NCBI GenBank assembly: GCA_022822365.1
Contig: JAJEBV010000027.1
Coordinates: forward strand, 1-64,000
DNA: 64,000 nucleotides
Origin: Thermoanaerobaculia bacterium
GTDB taxonomy: Bacteria; Acidobacteriota; Thermoanaerobaculia; Multivoradales; Multivoraceae
Direction of reading: 5' to 3'
Below the pieces are notes generated by a model. It saw nothing but the letters and a program-made list of their open reading frames with translations, was not told where the DNA came from and made no database searches. A program made the position numbers and the translations under genes. This document shows, one piece after another, positions 34,625 to 43,822 of the stretch (positions are counted from its first letter, which is position 1; the number at the start of each line of letters is the position of its first letter).

Positions 34625-34672
34625 AGGCCGGCGCTCTGCGCCGGATGCCGGCGGGGGCGCCGGCGCACCCAG
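34625..34672 (+). repeat. Dispersed hairpin repeat, copy F
   Basis: Shorter copy: GGCCGGCGCTCTGCGCCGG (imperfect hairpin), then GCCGGCGGGGGCGCCGGC and GCACCCAG. It belongs to the same sub-type as copies B and G, with a GC-only third hairpin. It lies between the peptidase and mmsA genes. Confidence 0.7.
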
Positions 34673-34733
34673 TTGTGAGGCGTGTTTCCTCGCGCGTTCG
34701 GGCTAGTAGGCTGCGAGGCAGGAGAGCACCACG

Positions 34734-36221
<1,488 letters not shown>

Positions 36222-36235
36222 GAGTGCGACTCGCG

Positions 36236-36289
36236 CATGCCGCTTCGCGGCGACGCGCCTGATGCCGGCGGGGGCGCCGGCGCACCCAG
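36236..36289 (+). repeat. Dispersed hairpin repeat, copy G
   Basis: CCGCTTCGCGGCG hairpin, then GCCGGCGGGGGCGCCGGC and GCACCCAG, between the converging ends of mmsA and the small secreted protein gene. The middle hairpin present in copies B and C is lost. Confidence 0.75.
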
Positions 36290-36293
36290 TCGG

Positions 36294-36671
36294 CTAGTCG
36301 AAGGTCCACTCCCGGGGTTCCTTGCCCTCTTCGGGATGAACCTCGCGGACGGTGACTGGCGGGGACTCGCCCTTCTCGTACGTGAGCACGTACTTCAGGC
36401 CCTTCCGGTTCTCTTCGGGAACCGGGTCGGCGTGGGTTGCGAGTTCCGGGCCGTCGAAGACGTTGATCTTGCAGAACTCCTCGGCCTGGCAGACGAACCT
36501 GGCCATCTGGACCCAGTCCTCCATCTTCGTTTCGGGCTCGATCCAGGCGCCGAAGGAGAGGCCGGTCAGGCCGACGATGTTGAGCGGCGGCGGAGCGTCG
36601 CCTCGCTGCTGGGCCGCGACGCCCAGCGGCAACAGGATGGCGATCGCGAAGACAGGCGCGCGTCGATTCAT
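36294..36671 (-). CDS. Small secreted protein, unknown function, coupled to a carboxylesterase
   Basis: 125 aa. The ATG at 36671 overlaps the upstream esterase's stop (ATGA), so the two are translated together. A signal peptide (VFAIAILLPLGVA, cut after AAQ) precedes a mature part with GLTGLSFGAWIEPETKMEDWVQ, a Cys pair (FVCQAEEFCKIN) and an acidic C-terminus. The Cys pair suggests a disulfide in the periplasm. I do not recognise a family. Confidence 0.75.
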   Translation of the reverse strand: MNRRAPVFAIAILLPLGVAAQQRGDAPPPLNIVGLTGLSFGAWIEPETKMEDWVQMARFVCQAEEFCKINVFDGPELATHADPVPEENRKGLKYVLTYEKGESPPVTVREVHPEEGKEPREWTFD

Positions 36672-38314
36672 GGCTGGTTCCCCTCGAAGAAGCGATCCCA
36701 TAGTGCCATGCGCTCCCGGTGGAGGTGGCTGCCGGCCTCGACGGTCGACCCGAACTCGAGGTGCCTGGCCGTGTCCGGCTTGAACTCCGGCCACGCCGGC
36801 AGGCCCGGGCCGCCCAGCGGGTTCGGGTCGCCGGTCGCGGCGAAGGCGACCCAGTAGCCGGACATCGCCTCGGCAAGCTCGCGGTCCTCTTCCGCGTACT
36901 CGTAGTCCAGCTTGTCCAGGTTGTCGAACGCGTAGGCGATCTCGGCGGCGTGGTACGCGCCGTAGACGTCCTTCTCGGGATGCGGCGGGGCGTGGGTGAA
37001 GAAGTACAGGAATGCCGGTGAAGACACGGTCTCCGAGAGCGTCGCCCAGGTCTTCATGTGCCAGGCGAAGACGCGGTCGGAGAAGGCGTCGATGAAGGCC
37101 CGCCTCGCCGCGGCGTCGTCCGGCACCGGATAGGCCTGGAAGAACTCGTCCGCCACGTCGGCGAACTGGCTCCTGACCATGAACTCGACGCCGGACTTGT
37201 TCGACGGCAGCATGCCGCCCATCAGGCTGGTCGCCTCGTCCCGGTTCGAGCCGACCAGCACCGGCACGTCCGCCTGTTCGCCCGCCCGGTAGATCTCGGC
37301 CACCTGCTTCGGCAGCACCCAGCCGTCGACGTTCGGCCTGGTCGCGAAGGCGCCCTGCTTCGAGGCCTCGGCGAGGATCGTTCCGGCGTCCAGCTCGCGC
37401 AGGCGGGCGGCCGCGTCGCCGCCCTCGATGCCCAGCCGCTTCACGAAGGCCTCGCCGGCGCTCTCGGCCGAGCCGTCCTCGGGCGAGCGAAGCAGCGGCA
37501 GGCCGTCGAAGAAGCCGCCGCTCTGGCCGATCGCCCGGTGAAACAGCCCCCGGGCCAGCGGCGAAGCCTGCAGCACATTGACGCTCCAGGCGCCCGCCGA
37601 TTCTCCGAAGATCGTCACCCGGTCCGGGTCGCCGCCGAAGGTCGCGATGTTGTCCCTCACCCACTGCAGGGCGAAGATCTGGTCGAGTACGCCGTAGTTG
37701 CCGGACGCACCCTGGTCGGACTCGGCCGACAGGGCCGGGTGGGCGAGATAGCCGAAAGCGCCGAGCCGGTAGTTGATCGTCACCACGACGACGCCCTTCC
37801 GCGCCAGCGCGGTGCCGTCGTAGAGGGGCAGCGAGCCCGACCCGCGGGTGAGCGCGCCGCCGTGGATCCAGACCATGACCGGCAGGCGGTCGTCGTCTGA
37901 TTCCGCCGTGGTCCAGATGTTCAGGTACAGGCAGTCCTCGCTCACTTCTCCCAGAGGCTGGGCATAGAAGCCGCCCTCCGGGTAGGGCGCCTGCATGCAG
38001 GACGGCGGCTCGAAGAGAGCGTCGATGGGCAGTCGCGTGGGGATCGCCGGTTGGGGCGGCCTGAAGCGAAGGTCGCCGACCGGCGGCTCGGCGTAGGGAA
38101 CGCCGAGGAAGACCCGGACGGAGTCGTCGTCCTCGGAGAGGTACCCGATGACGTAGCCGCTCGATGTCGACTTGACCAGCCGCGGGATCTGTTGGGCGAC
38201 GACCGCGGAGGCGACAGCGAGCAGGCTCGTACAGGCCAGGGCCCAGGCGAGGCGGCTGCGTACGGAAACACGCACCGGCCCGATTCCCCCAATCCGGCTA
38301 CTTCGCAACGTCAT
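36668..38314 (-). CDS. Carboxylesterase type B, secreted
   Basis: 548 aa, normal for the family. FLGVPYAEPPVGDLRFRPP, EDCLYLNIWT, MVWIHGGAL (oxyanion), GESAGAWSVN (nucleophile Ser), RDEATSL and GAYHAAEIAYAF (catalytic His) are in canonical order. A hydrophobic N-terminal stretch (WALACTSLLAVASAVVA) is an export signal; GTG codons at residues 14, 16 and 18 are alternative starts. The start region overlaps the end of the PQQ-propeller gene by 17 bp, and the stop overlaps the next small gene by 4 bp, so three genes form one leftward operon. Confidence 0.92.
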   Translation of the reverse strand: MTLRSSRIGGIGPVRVSVRSRLAWALACTSLLAVASAVVAQQIPRLVKSTSSGYVIGYLSEDDDSVRVFLGVPYAEPPVGDLRFRPPQPAIPTRLPIDALFEPPSCMQAPYPEGGFYAQPLGEVSEDCLYLNIWTTAESDDDRLPVMVWIHGGALTRGSGSLPLYDGTALARKGVVVVTINYRLGAFGYLAHPALSAESDQGASGNYGVLDQIFALQWVRDNIATFGGDPDRVTIFGESAGAWSVNVLQASPLARGLFHRAIGQSGGFFDGLPLLRSPEDGSAESAGEAFVKRLGIEGGDAAARLRELDAGTILAEASKQGAFATRPNVDGWVLPKQVAEIYRAGEQADVPVLVGSNRDEATSLMGGMLPSNKSGVEFMVRSQFADVADEFFQAYPVPDDAAARRAFIDAFSDRVFAWHMKTWATLSETVSSPAFLYFFTHAPPHPEKDVYGAYHAAEIAYAFDNLDKLDYEYAEEDRELAEAMSGYWVAFAATGDPNPLGGPGLPAWPEFKPDTARHLEFGSTVEAGSHLHRERMALWDRFFEGNQP

Positions 38315-39551
38315 AAGAGGTCAGCGACTCCTGGTCGCGGATGTAGAACGCGCCGTTCGCGACTACCGGGTGCGCCCAGCTTGGCCCGCCGCGATCCTCG
38401 ATCTCGAACTGGCCCCGCTCCACGTAGCCCTCCGGCGTGGCGACCGCCAGACCGACCTTGTGGCGTTCGCTCAGCAGGAACAACTTGCCGTCGGCCAGCA
38501 CCAGGGATCCCTTGCCGACGCTACGGGCTCGCCAGTGAACCTCTCCCGTCCTCGCGTCCACCGCGGTCAGCGCCGGACCGAAGAAACTGTAGAGAGTCCC
38601 CTCGTGCGCAACGACGCCGCCGTGGTGATTCTGAAGGCGCGTTCCAAAGTACGCCTCCTCGCTCAGGAAGGAGCCGCCCTCGTCCTCGGCGGTGACCCGA
38701 ACGGCGCCGCCGCCGATGCCGTAGGACGCCGAGTAGAAGACGAGGTCGTCGTGGAGCACCGGCGTTGTGATGTTGATCGCGTTCACCGTCGATGGCCGCT
38801 CGTAGCGCCAGAGCAGCGCTCCGTCGTCGGCGCGGACGCCGACCCCGGCCTGACCCGTGAACCCGAGCAGCACCTCGGTGCCCGCGATCTCGCGCAGGAC
38901 GAGGGAGGAGTACGAAGCCACGTCGCCGAGTTCGCTGGAACGCCAGATCGTGCTGCCGTCGGCTGCGGAAAGTGCCGCGATCGCGCCGGACCGGCCGCCC
39001 GGCATGACGAAGACCCGGTCGCGGACGACCAGGGGAGACTCGCTGATGCCCCAGCGCGTGTTCGGGCTGCCGAAGCGGTCGAGCATGTTGAACTGCCAGA
39101 TCACCTCGCCCGAGTTCTTCGCGATCCTCGCCGCCTCGCCCATCCCGTTCAGGACGAAGAGCGAGTCGCCATGGATGGTCGGCACGGATCGCGGACCGTC
39201 GCCCCTGTCCGGATGGTCGTAGAGGGGGCCGAGCGTCCGCATCCAGACCTCGCCGCCGTCGCTCGCGCGCAGGCGAAAGACCGCGCTCTGGCCGTCCCGC
39301 GTGCCCTGAACGTAGATCGCATCGCCCTCCACGGCAACCGTCCCGTAGCCGTGGCCGAGCGTCTCGATCTGCCAGTTGACCGGCGGGCCCTCGGGCGGCC
39401 ACTCGTCCAGAAGGCCGGTCTCCGTGGAGATCCCGGCGCGGTCGGGGCCGCGCCACTGCAGCCAGTCGTCGGCGTGCGCCGCCGTTGCGAGTCCGGCGGC
39501 GATCAGGGCCGCCGGGACCAGGCAAGTTCCTGTCAGGTTCTTCAATCGCAT
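38298..39551 (-). CDS. Secreted PQQ-like beta-propeller repeat protein
   Basis: 417 aa with an export signal (LVPAALIAAGLATAAHA). WLQWRGPDRAGIS just after the cleavage site and repeated blades (GDAIYVQGTRDGQSAVFRL, GDSLFVLNGMGEAARI, DRVFVMPGGRSGAIAAL, GTLYSFFGPALTAVD) are typical of PQQ-binding-like/quinoprotein-type propellers in bacteria that degrade biomass. No heme or quinoprotein-dehydrogenase acidic motif is visible, so a binding or scaffold role is likelier than catalysis. First gene of the leftward operon with the carboxylesterase; divergent from the LLM operon at 39671. Confidence 0.88.
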   Translation of the reverse strand: MRLKNLTGTCLVPAALIAAGLATAAHADDWLQWRGPDRAGISTETGLLDEWPPEGPPVNWQIETLGHGYGTVAVEGDAIYVQGTRDGQSAVFRLRASDGGEVWMRTLGPLYDHPDRGDGPRSVPTIHGDSLFVLNGMGEAARIAKNSGEVIWQFNMLDRFGSPNTRWGISESPLVVRDRVFVMPGGRSGAIAALSAADGSTIWRSSELGDVASYSSLVLREIAGTEVLLGFTGQAGVGVRADDGALLWRYERPSTVNAINITTPVLHDDLVFYSASYGIGGGAVRVTAEDEGGSFLSEEAYFGTRLQNHHGGVVAHEGTLYSFFGPALTAVDARTGEVHWRARSVGKGSLVLADGKLFLLSERHKVGLAVATPEGYVERGQFEIEDRGGPSWAHPVVANGAFYIRDQESLTSYDVAK

Positions 39552-39580
39552 CGTTCGTCCTCAGATTGACTGGCTCACAT

Positions 39581-39608
39581 TTGCTGGCTGGCCGGCCAGC
39601 ATTATACT
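39581..39608 (+). promoter_or_regulatory. Promoter with palindromic operator in the spacer, LLM/SDR operon
   Basis: TTGCTG (39581-39586) and TATACT (39603-39608) are spaced 16 nt apart, a plausible sigma-70-type promoter about 60 bp before the LLM start. The spacer is filled by the 14-bp perfect palindrome GCTGGCCGGCCAGC (39587-39600), where a dimeric repressor would block polymerase. The half-site TGCTGGC recurs near the TetR gene at 48062-48098. Confidence 0.6.
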
Positions 39609-39670
39609 GGCGCGCCGCGAAGAGCCGGAGAGTATGCGAGCGGCGTGAACGTTCGGAGGAGAAGCCTCGC

Positions 39671-40738
39671 ATGGAGTTCTGGACCGCAACCGTCGCCGCG
39701 CCGACCCGGAGCGCGGAGTTCGCTCGCGAGGCGGAGGCCAGGGGCTGGGACGGCATGAACGTCGTCGACTCGCAGAATCTCTCGGGCGACCCCTACGTCT
39801 GTCTCGCGCTGGGCGCCACCGCGACGGAGACGCTCCGCGTAGCGACGTCGGTGACGAATCCGGTGACGCGCCATCCGGCGGCGACCGCCTCCTCCGCGCT
39901 GTCCGTGCAGCGCGTGTCGCGAGGCCGGATGGTGCTGGGCATCGGTCGCGGCGACAGCGCGCTGGCGCACCTCGGCCGGGCACCCGCGCGCCTCGGATGG
40001 TTCGAGAACCACCTCGCCGTTCTGCAGACGTATCTCCGCGGCGAGGAAGTCGCGTTCGAGGACACGGGGATTGCGGACGAGGCCGCTCCGCTCGCGGAGA
40101 AGCTGGGACTGGCGCACGGTCCCTCGGCAAGTGCGATCCGCTGGATCGGCGACGGGCCCAAGGTGCCGGTCGAGGTGGCCGCCACGGGGCCCAAGGTGAT
40201 CGGCATCGCCGCCCGCCAGGCCGACCGCGTCATGCTCGCCGTCGGCGCCGATCCGAAACGGGTCGCCTGGGGCATCGAGACGGCCCGCAGTGCCGCCGCG
40301 GAGGCCGGCCGCGATCCGGCGTCGCTTCAGTTCGGGGCCTACGTGAACGTCGTCTGCTGCGAGGACCCGGAAGTCGGCCGCGAGCTCGGCCGCGCGTCCA
40401 CCGGCCTGTTCGCCCGCTTCTCGGTCATGTACGGCGAGATCTCCGGCCCGGCCGATGAGCAGCAGGCGAAGGTCTTCCATAACCTGCACGATCGCTACGA
40501 CATGACCGCCCACGGCCGCGAGGGCGGAAACCAGACGACCGCGCTCACGGACGAGTTCATCGACGGCTACGCGATCGTTGGAGGCCCGGAACACTGCGCG
40601 GCCAGGCTCGAGGCGCTGCTCAACCTCGGGATCGAGAAGTTCGCGGTCGCCGGGCCCAACTTCCTGGCGCCGAGCGCGCCGGGCCGGGAGGCCGCGGGGC
40701 GGTTCACGGAAGACGTCCTGCCGCGGCTGCGGGGTTAG
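39671..40738 (+). CDS. LLM-class flavin-dependent oxidoreductase (F420-type), copy 1
   Basis: 355 aa from the ATG at 39671, with GGAGGAG 9-10 nt upstream. MEFWTATVAAP, EAEARGWDGMNVVD, TSVTNPVTRHPA and VLGIGRGDSALAHLG are characteristic of luciferase-like monooxygenases of the F420/5,10-methylene-H4MPT-reductase-like group. It would use reduced flavin or F420 to oxidise or reduce an unknown organic substrate. It is followed 34 bp later by an SDR gene; the pair looks like a small catabolic operon with its own operator-controlled promoter. Confidence 0.88.
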   Translation: MEFWTATVAAPTRSAEFAREAEARGWDGMNVVDSQNLSGDPYVCLALGATATETLRVATSVTNPVTRHPAATASSALSVQRVSRGRMVLGIGRGDSALAHLGRAPARLGWFENHLAVLQTYLRGEEVAFEDTGIADEAAPLAEKLGLAHGPSASAIRWIGDGPKVPVEVAATGPKVIGIAARQADRVMLAVGADPKRVAWGIETARSAAAEAGRDPASLQFGAYVNVVCCEDPEVGRELGRASTGLFARFSVMYGEISGPADEQQAKVFHNLHDRYDMTAHGREGGNQTTALTDEFIDGYAIVGGPEHCAARLEALLNLGIEKFAVAGPNFLAPSAPGREAAGRFTEDVLPRLRG

Positions 40739-40772
40739 GCCGCCAAACCAAGGGCCCCAAGCAAGGAGATCG

Positions 40773-41654
40773 ATGATGGAATTCAGTGGCCGTTCAGCGG
40801 TCATCACCGGCGGCGGCAACGGCATCGGCCGCGCCATCGCCATTGCTCTGGCGCGCGAAGGCGCGAACGTCGCGGTCGCCGACGTGGAGCAGGACGCCGC
40901 GGAGAGCGTCGCCCGCGAGGTGGAGGCCCTGGGCGCAGGCGCCCTGGCCGCGCAGGTCGACGTGACGCGCGAAGAGGATCTGGAGCGCCTGGCGGACAAG
41001 GCCTGGTCGGCCTTCGGGTCGGCCGAGCTCCTGTTCAACAACGCCGGCGTCGGCGCGGGCCGGGCGCCGGCCTACGGCTTCAGCGCCGACGACGTCCGCT
41101 GGATCCTCGGCGTCAACGTCGAGGGCGTGCTGAACGGCATCCGGGTGTTCGCGCCCCGGTTCATCGAGGGCGGCCGCGAGTCCCGCATCATCAACACCGG
41201 CTCCGAACACAGCCTGGGCATCCCCTTCCCCGGATCGTCTGTCTACACCGCCTCGAAGCACGCGGTGCTCGCCATCTCCGACGTGCTCCGTGCGGAACTC
41301 CCCGACCACGTCGGCGTCAGCGTCTTCTGCCCCGGCTGGGTCGCGACCAGCATCTGGCGCTCCTCCGAGCGGCGGCCCGAGCACCTGGGCGGACCCCAGG
41401 AGGCGAATCCCGCCGCGGGCAGGATCAGCGAGGAGAACGCGATGTCCGCGGATGAGGCGGCCGCCATGGTGCTGCAGCAGATTCGCGAGGACCGCTTCTA
41501 CCTGCTGACCCACCCGCACGTCATCGAGTACGCGCGCACCCGGTGGGAGGATGTCGAGGCCGCGTTCGCCGAGCAGGCGCCGCGGTACGAGGGCGATGAC
41601 CGGTACGACGTGACGAAGGCAATCGCGCGGATCCGGGCGCAGCGCGGCGGGTAG
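40773..41654 (+). CDS. SDR-family oxidoreductase
   Basis: 293 aa; AAGGAG lies 4 nt before ATG 40773 (a second ATG follows at 40776). ITGGGNGIG (residues 12-20) is the cofactor motif, NNAGVGAG and IINTGSEHS follow, and YTASKHAV carries catalytic Tyr and Lys. FCPGWVATSIWRSS is the PG motif with a substrate-loop insertion. The Ser of the catalytic triad lies in NTGSEHS. It is coupled to the preceding LLM gene and converges on the second LLM gene, ending 1 bp before it. Confidence 0.9.
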   Translation: MMEFSGRSAVITGGGNGIGRAIAIALAREGANVAVADVEQDAAESVAREVEALGAGALAAQVDVTREEDLERLADKAWSAFGSAELLFNNAGVGAGRAPAYGFSADDVRWILGVNVEGVLNGIRVFAPRFIEGGRESRIINTGSEHSLGIPFPGSSVYTASKHAVLAISDVLRAELPDHVGVSVFCPGWVATSIWRSSERRPEHLGGPQEANPAAGRISEENAMSADEAAAMVLQQIREDRFYLLTHPHVIEYARTRWEDVEAAFAEQAPRYEGDDRYDVTKAIARIRAQRGG

Positions 41655-42734
41655 CTACGACGCTGCCGGATTCGCAGCGAGATGCGAGAACCGGGCCGCG
41701 TCGCGGGTCTCCCGGTAGCAGTCGACGATGGGCTCGAGGTCGCTCGGGCTGGCGCCGTGCAGGATGACGCCGTCGGCCCCGAGGTCGAACTGGCCGTTGA
41801 TCTTCTCGACGCAGCGTTCGGCTGAGCCGGTGGCTGCGGGGGCTAGCCAATCTGCAGGAATCAGCGGAGCGATCCGTTCCAGTTCCTCCGTTGTGGCCAG
41901 GCTGTCGATGGCGCCGCGGAAGCCGGCGACCAGGGGGTCCGCGCGGAAGCGCTCGAGCACCTTCGGGTCCCAGCGGTTCGTCTCGACCATCAGGTCGCCG
42001 TAGGCCTGCAGGTAGGTCGCCATCCGGCCGACCGTCTTCTTGAGGCGCACCGGCTCGGGCAGGTGGTCGCCGATCGTCGCGAAGCAGGACCAGACGCGGA
42101 CCGAGGCCGGGTCGCGGCCGGCTTGTTCCGCGGCGCGCTTCACCGTGTCGACGCAGCGGGCGAGGGTCTCGTCGGTGAAGAAGGTATGGAGCACGACGGC
42201 GTCGAAGGCCCGGCCGCCGAGCGCCAGGGAGTTCGGCCCGAAGGCGGTCAGGGTCATCGGGATCTCGTCGTGAGCTTCCGCGCCCAGGCGGAGCAGCGGG
42301 AAGCGGCCGGCCGGCCCGTCGTGGTCGACGATCAGCTCGCCGCGCCACATTCGGCGCATCAGCCCGACGAAGTCCTCCATCTGGGCGGTGGTGATCCGCG
42401 GCAGGCCCAGCGCGTCGAAGACGCGGGCGATGCCGCGGCCAAGCCCCAGCGAGAAGCGGCCGCCGGTCAGCCGGTGCATGGTGAGCGCGTAGGACGCGGT
42501 GATCAACGGATGGCGGGTGTTCTGGTTCGTCGCCGCCGTGGCGATGCCGAGTTCCGTGGAACAGGCGGCGGCCGCACCCGAGAGCGTCGCCGCCTCCTTG
42601 ATGTTGAAGCGTTCCGAGATGAACACCGAGCCGAAGCCCATCGCTTCGCCGGCGCGCACTTCCCCGAACAGCTCGGCCGGGGACTCCGGCTGGCCGGCCA
42701 GGGTATAGAAGGCGAGTTCGTTCATCCGTTGCAC
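41655..42734 (-). CDS. LLM-class flavin-dependent oxidoreductase, copy 2
   Basis: 359 aa from GTG 42734, chosen because GGAGGAG lies 5 nt upstream; the ATG at 42725 would be 14 nt away. FYTLAGQPESPAELF, GEAMGFGSVFISERF, ATAATNQNTRHPL and SLGLGRGIARVFD place it in the same superfamily as copy 1 but in a different branch. It is the last gene of the leftward acyl-CoA-dehydrogenase operon. Having LLM enzymes on both strands facing each other suggests one degradation route served by two operons. Confidence 0.88.
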   Translation of the reverse strand: MQRMNELAFYTLAGQPESPAELFGEVRAGEAMGFGSVFISERFNIKEAATLSGAAAACSTELGIATAATNQNTRHPLITASYALTMHRLTGGRFSLGLGRGIARVFDALGLPRITTAQMEDFVGLMRRMWRGELIVDHDGPAGRFPLLRLGAEAHDEIPMTLTAFGPNSLALGGRAFDAVVLHTFFTDETLARCVDTVKRAAEQAGRDPASVRVWSCFATIGDHLPEPVRLKKTVGRMATYLQAYGDLMVETNRWDPKVLERFRADPLVAGFRGAIDSLATTEELERIAPLIPADWLAPAATGSAERCVEKINGQFDLGADGVILHGASPSDLEPIVDCYRETRDAARFSHLAANPAAS

Positions 42735-42745
42735 TGTGTCTCCTC

Positions 42746-43822
42746 CTACAGCAGCTCGGCCGAGTTCAGGTCCAGGGCGTGCCGCGTGTGCCGCCGGGTC
42801 ATCGCGACGAACATCTCGTTGCCGCGTTCCGTCTCCTGGACCATCATCGAGGCGATGACGCAGACGCCGAAGCCGGCGAAGGCGCCGCGCCGGTAGTCGT
42901 TCCAGCAGGCCTCCCGGGAGTAGTCGGCGATGCCGGCGGCGGTCAACCGCGCGTGGTATGCGCGGACGATGTCCCGCTCGCATCGGCGGCGCCGCTCGCT
43001 GCGGAGGCTGCCGCCGAGCAGATAGGCGACATCGCCGAGCGGCAGGCCGATCGTGATGCTCTGCCAGTCGACAGCGGTGATCGCGGGCGGCGAGGTCCGC
43101 TGGTCGATCAACAGGTTGTCGAGCCGGTAGTCGACGTGGATCAGGGAGAACGGGTCGGGCAACTCGCCCGTCCATGCCGACCCGGCCTCGCCGTACAGGC
43201 CGAGGACGTCCCGCGCGTCCTCCTCGAGCCGGTCGCCGTAGCGGTCGAGGAAGCCCGGCAGCAGGGTCCGGTAGCGGTCGTGGGTGACCGCCGAGAGTCT
43301 GGGGCTGGGGCGGCCCAGCCAGTCGGCCGGCAACAGCGCGACGTCGTTCCAGGCCGGAGCGTGCAGGCCGGCCAGCTCGAGCACCGCTGCCCGGGCCACC
43401 TCCTCGTCGCAACCGGCGATCTGGTCTCCCGGCTCCGCCGGCGCCTCGTCGCTCATCAGCACGGCGAAGTGCGGGCCTTCGCCGACGATCTCCGCGAAGT
43501 AGCAGCGCGGCGTCGAGATCGAGAGCCGCGGCTGGAGCTCCTGGTAGAAGCGTACTTCCTTGATGTAGTTGCGCAGTACGACGCCGGTCTGCCGGCTGAC
43601 CGGATTGTCGGACGGGAACTTGCCGACCAGGGTGAGGGGCGCGCCCGCGGAGTCTCCGCCGTACTCGAGCCGGTAACGGATGCACCGTCCGAGCTGGCCG
43701 GTGCCGATGTCCGCCGCGTCGAAGCCCACAACCTCCACTTCGTGCCCAGCGGTGCGGAGTTGCTCCGTGAGCCAGCCGGCGCTGACCTCGTCCGGCGTGG
43801 GAATGAAGGGCGCCGAACTCAC
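42746..43822 (-). CDS. Phosphotransferase, APH/ecdysteroid-kinase-like family
   Basis: 358 aa from GTG 43822, whose last two bases lie in the upstream stop (GTGA). LVGKFPSDNP (ATP-binding Lys), FYQELQPRLSISTPRCYFAE, HVDYRLDNLLID (catalytic HxDxxxxN block, about residues 215-225) and AVDWQSI (metal-binding DW) are the kinase motifs of the aminoglycoside-phosphotransferase / EcKL fold. Such kinases occur beside acyl-CoA dehydrogenases in bacterial steroid and lipid catabolic clusters. Its substrate is likely a hydroxylated lipid or terpenoid rather than an antibiotic; that is inference from context. Confidence 0.85.
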   Translation of the reverse strand: MSSAPFIPTPDEVSAGWLTEQLRTAGHEVEVVGFDAADIGTGQLGRCIRYRLEYGGDSAGAPLTLVGKFPSDNPVSRQTGVVLRNYIKEVRFYQELQPRLSISTPRCYFAEIVGEGPHFAVLMSDEAPAEPGDQIAGCDEEVARAAVLELAGLHAPAWNDVALLPADWLGRPSPRLSAVTHDRYRTLLPGFLDRYGDRLEEDARDVLGLYGEAGSAWTGELPDPFSLIHVDYRLDNLLIDQRTSPPAITAVDWQSITIGLPLGDVAYLLGGSLRSERRRRCERDIVRAYHARLTAAGIADYSREACWNDYRRGAFAGFGVCVIASMMVQETERGNEMFVAMTRRHTRHALDLNSAELL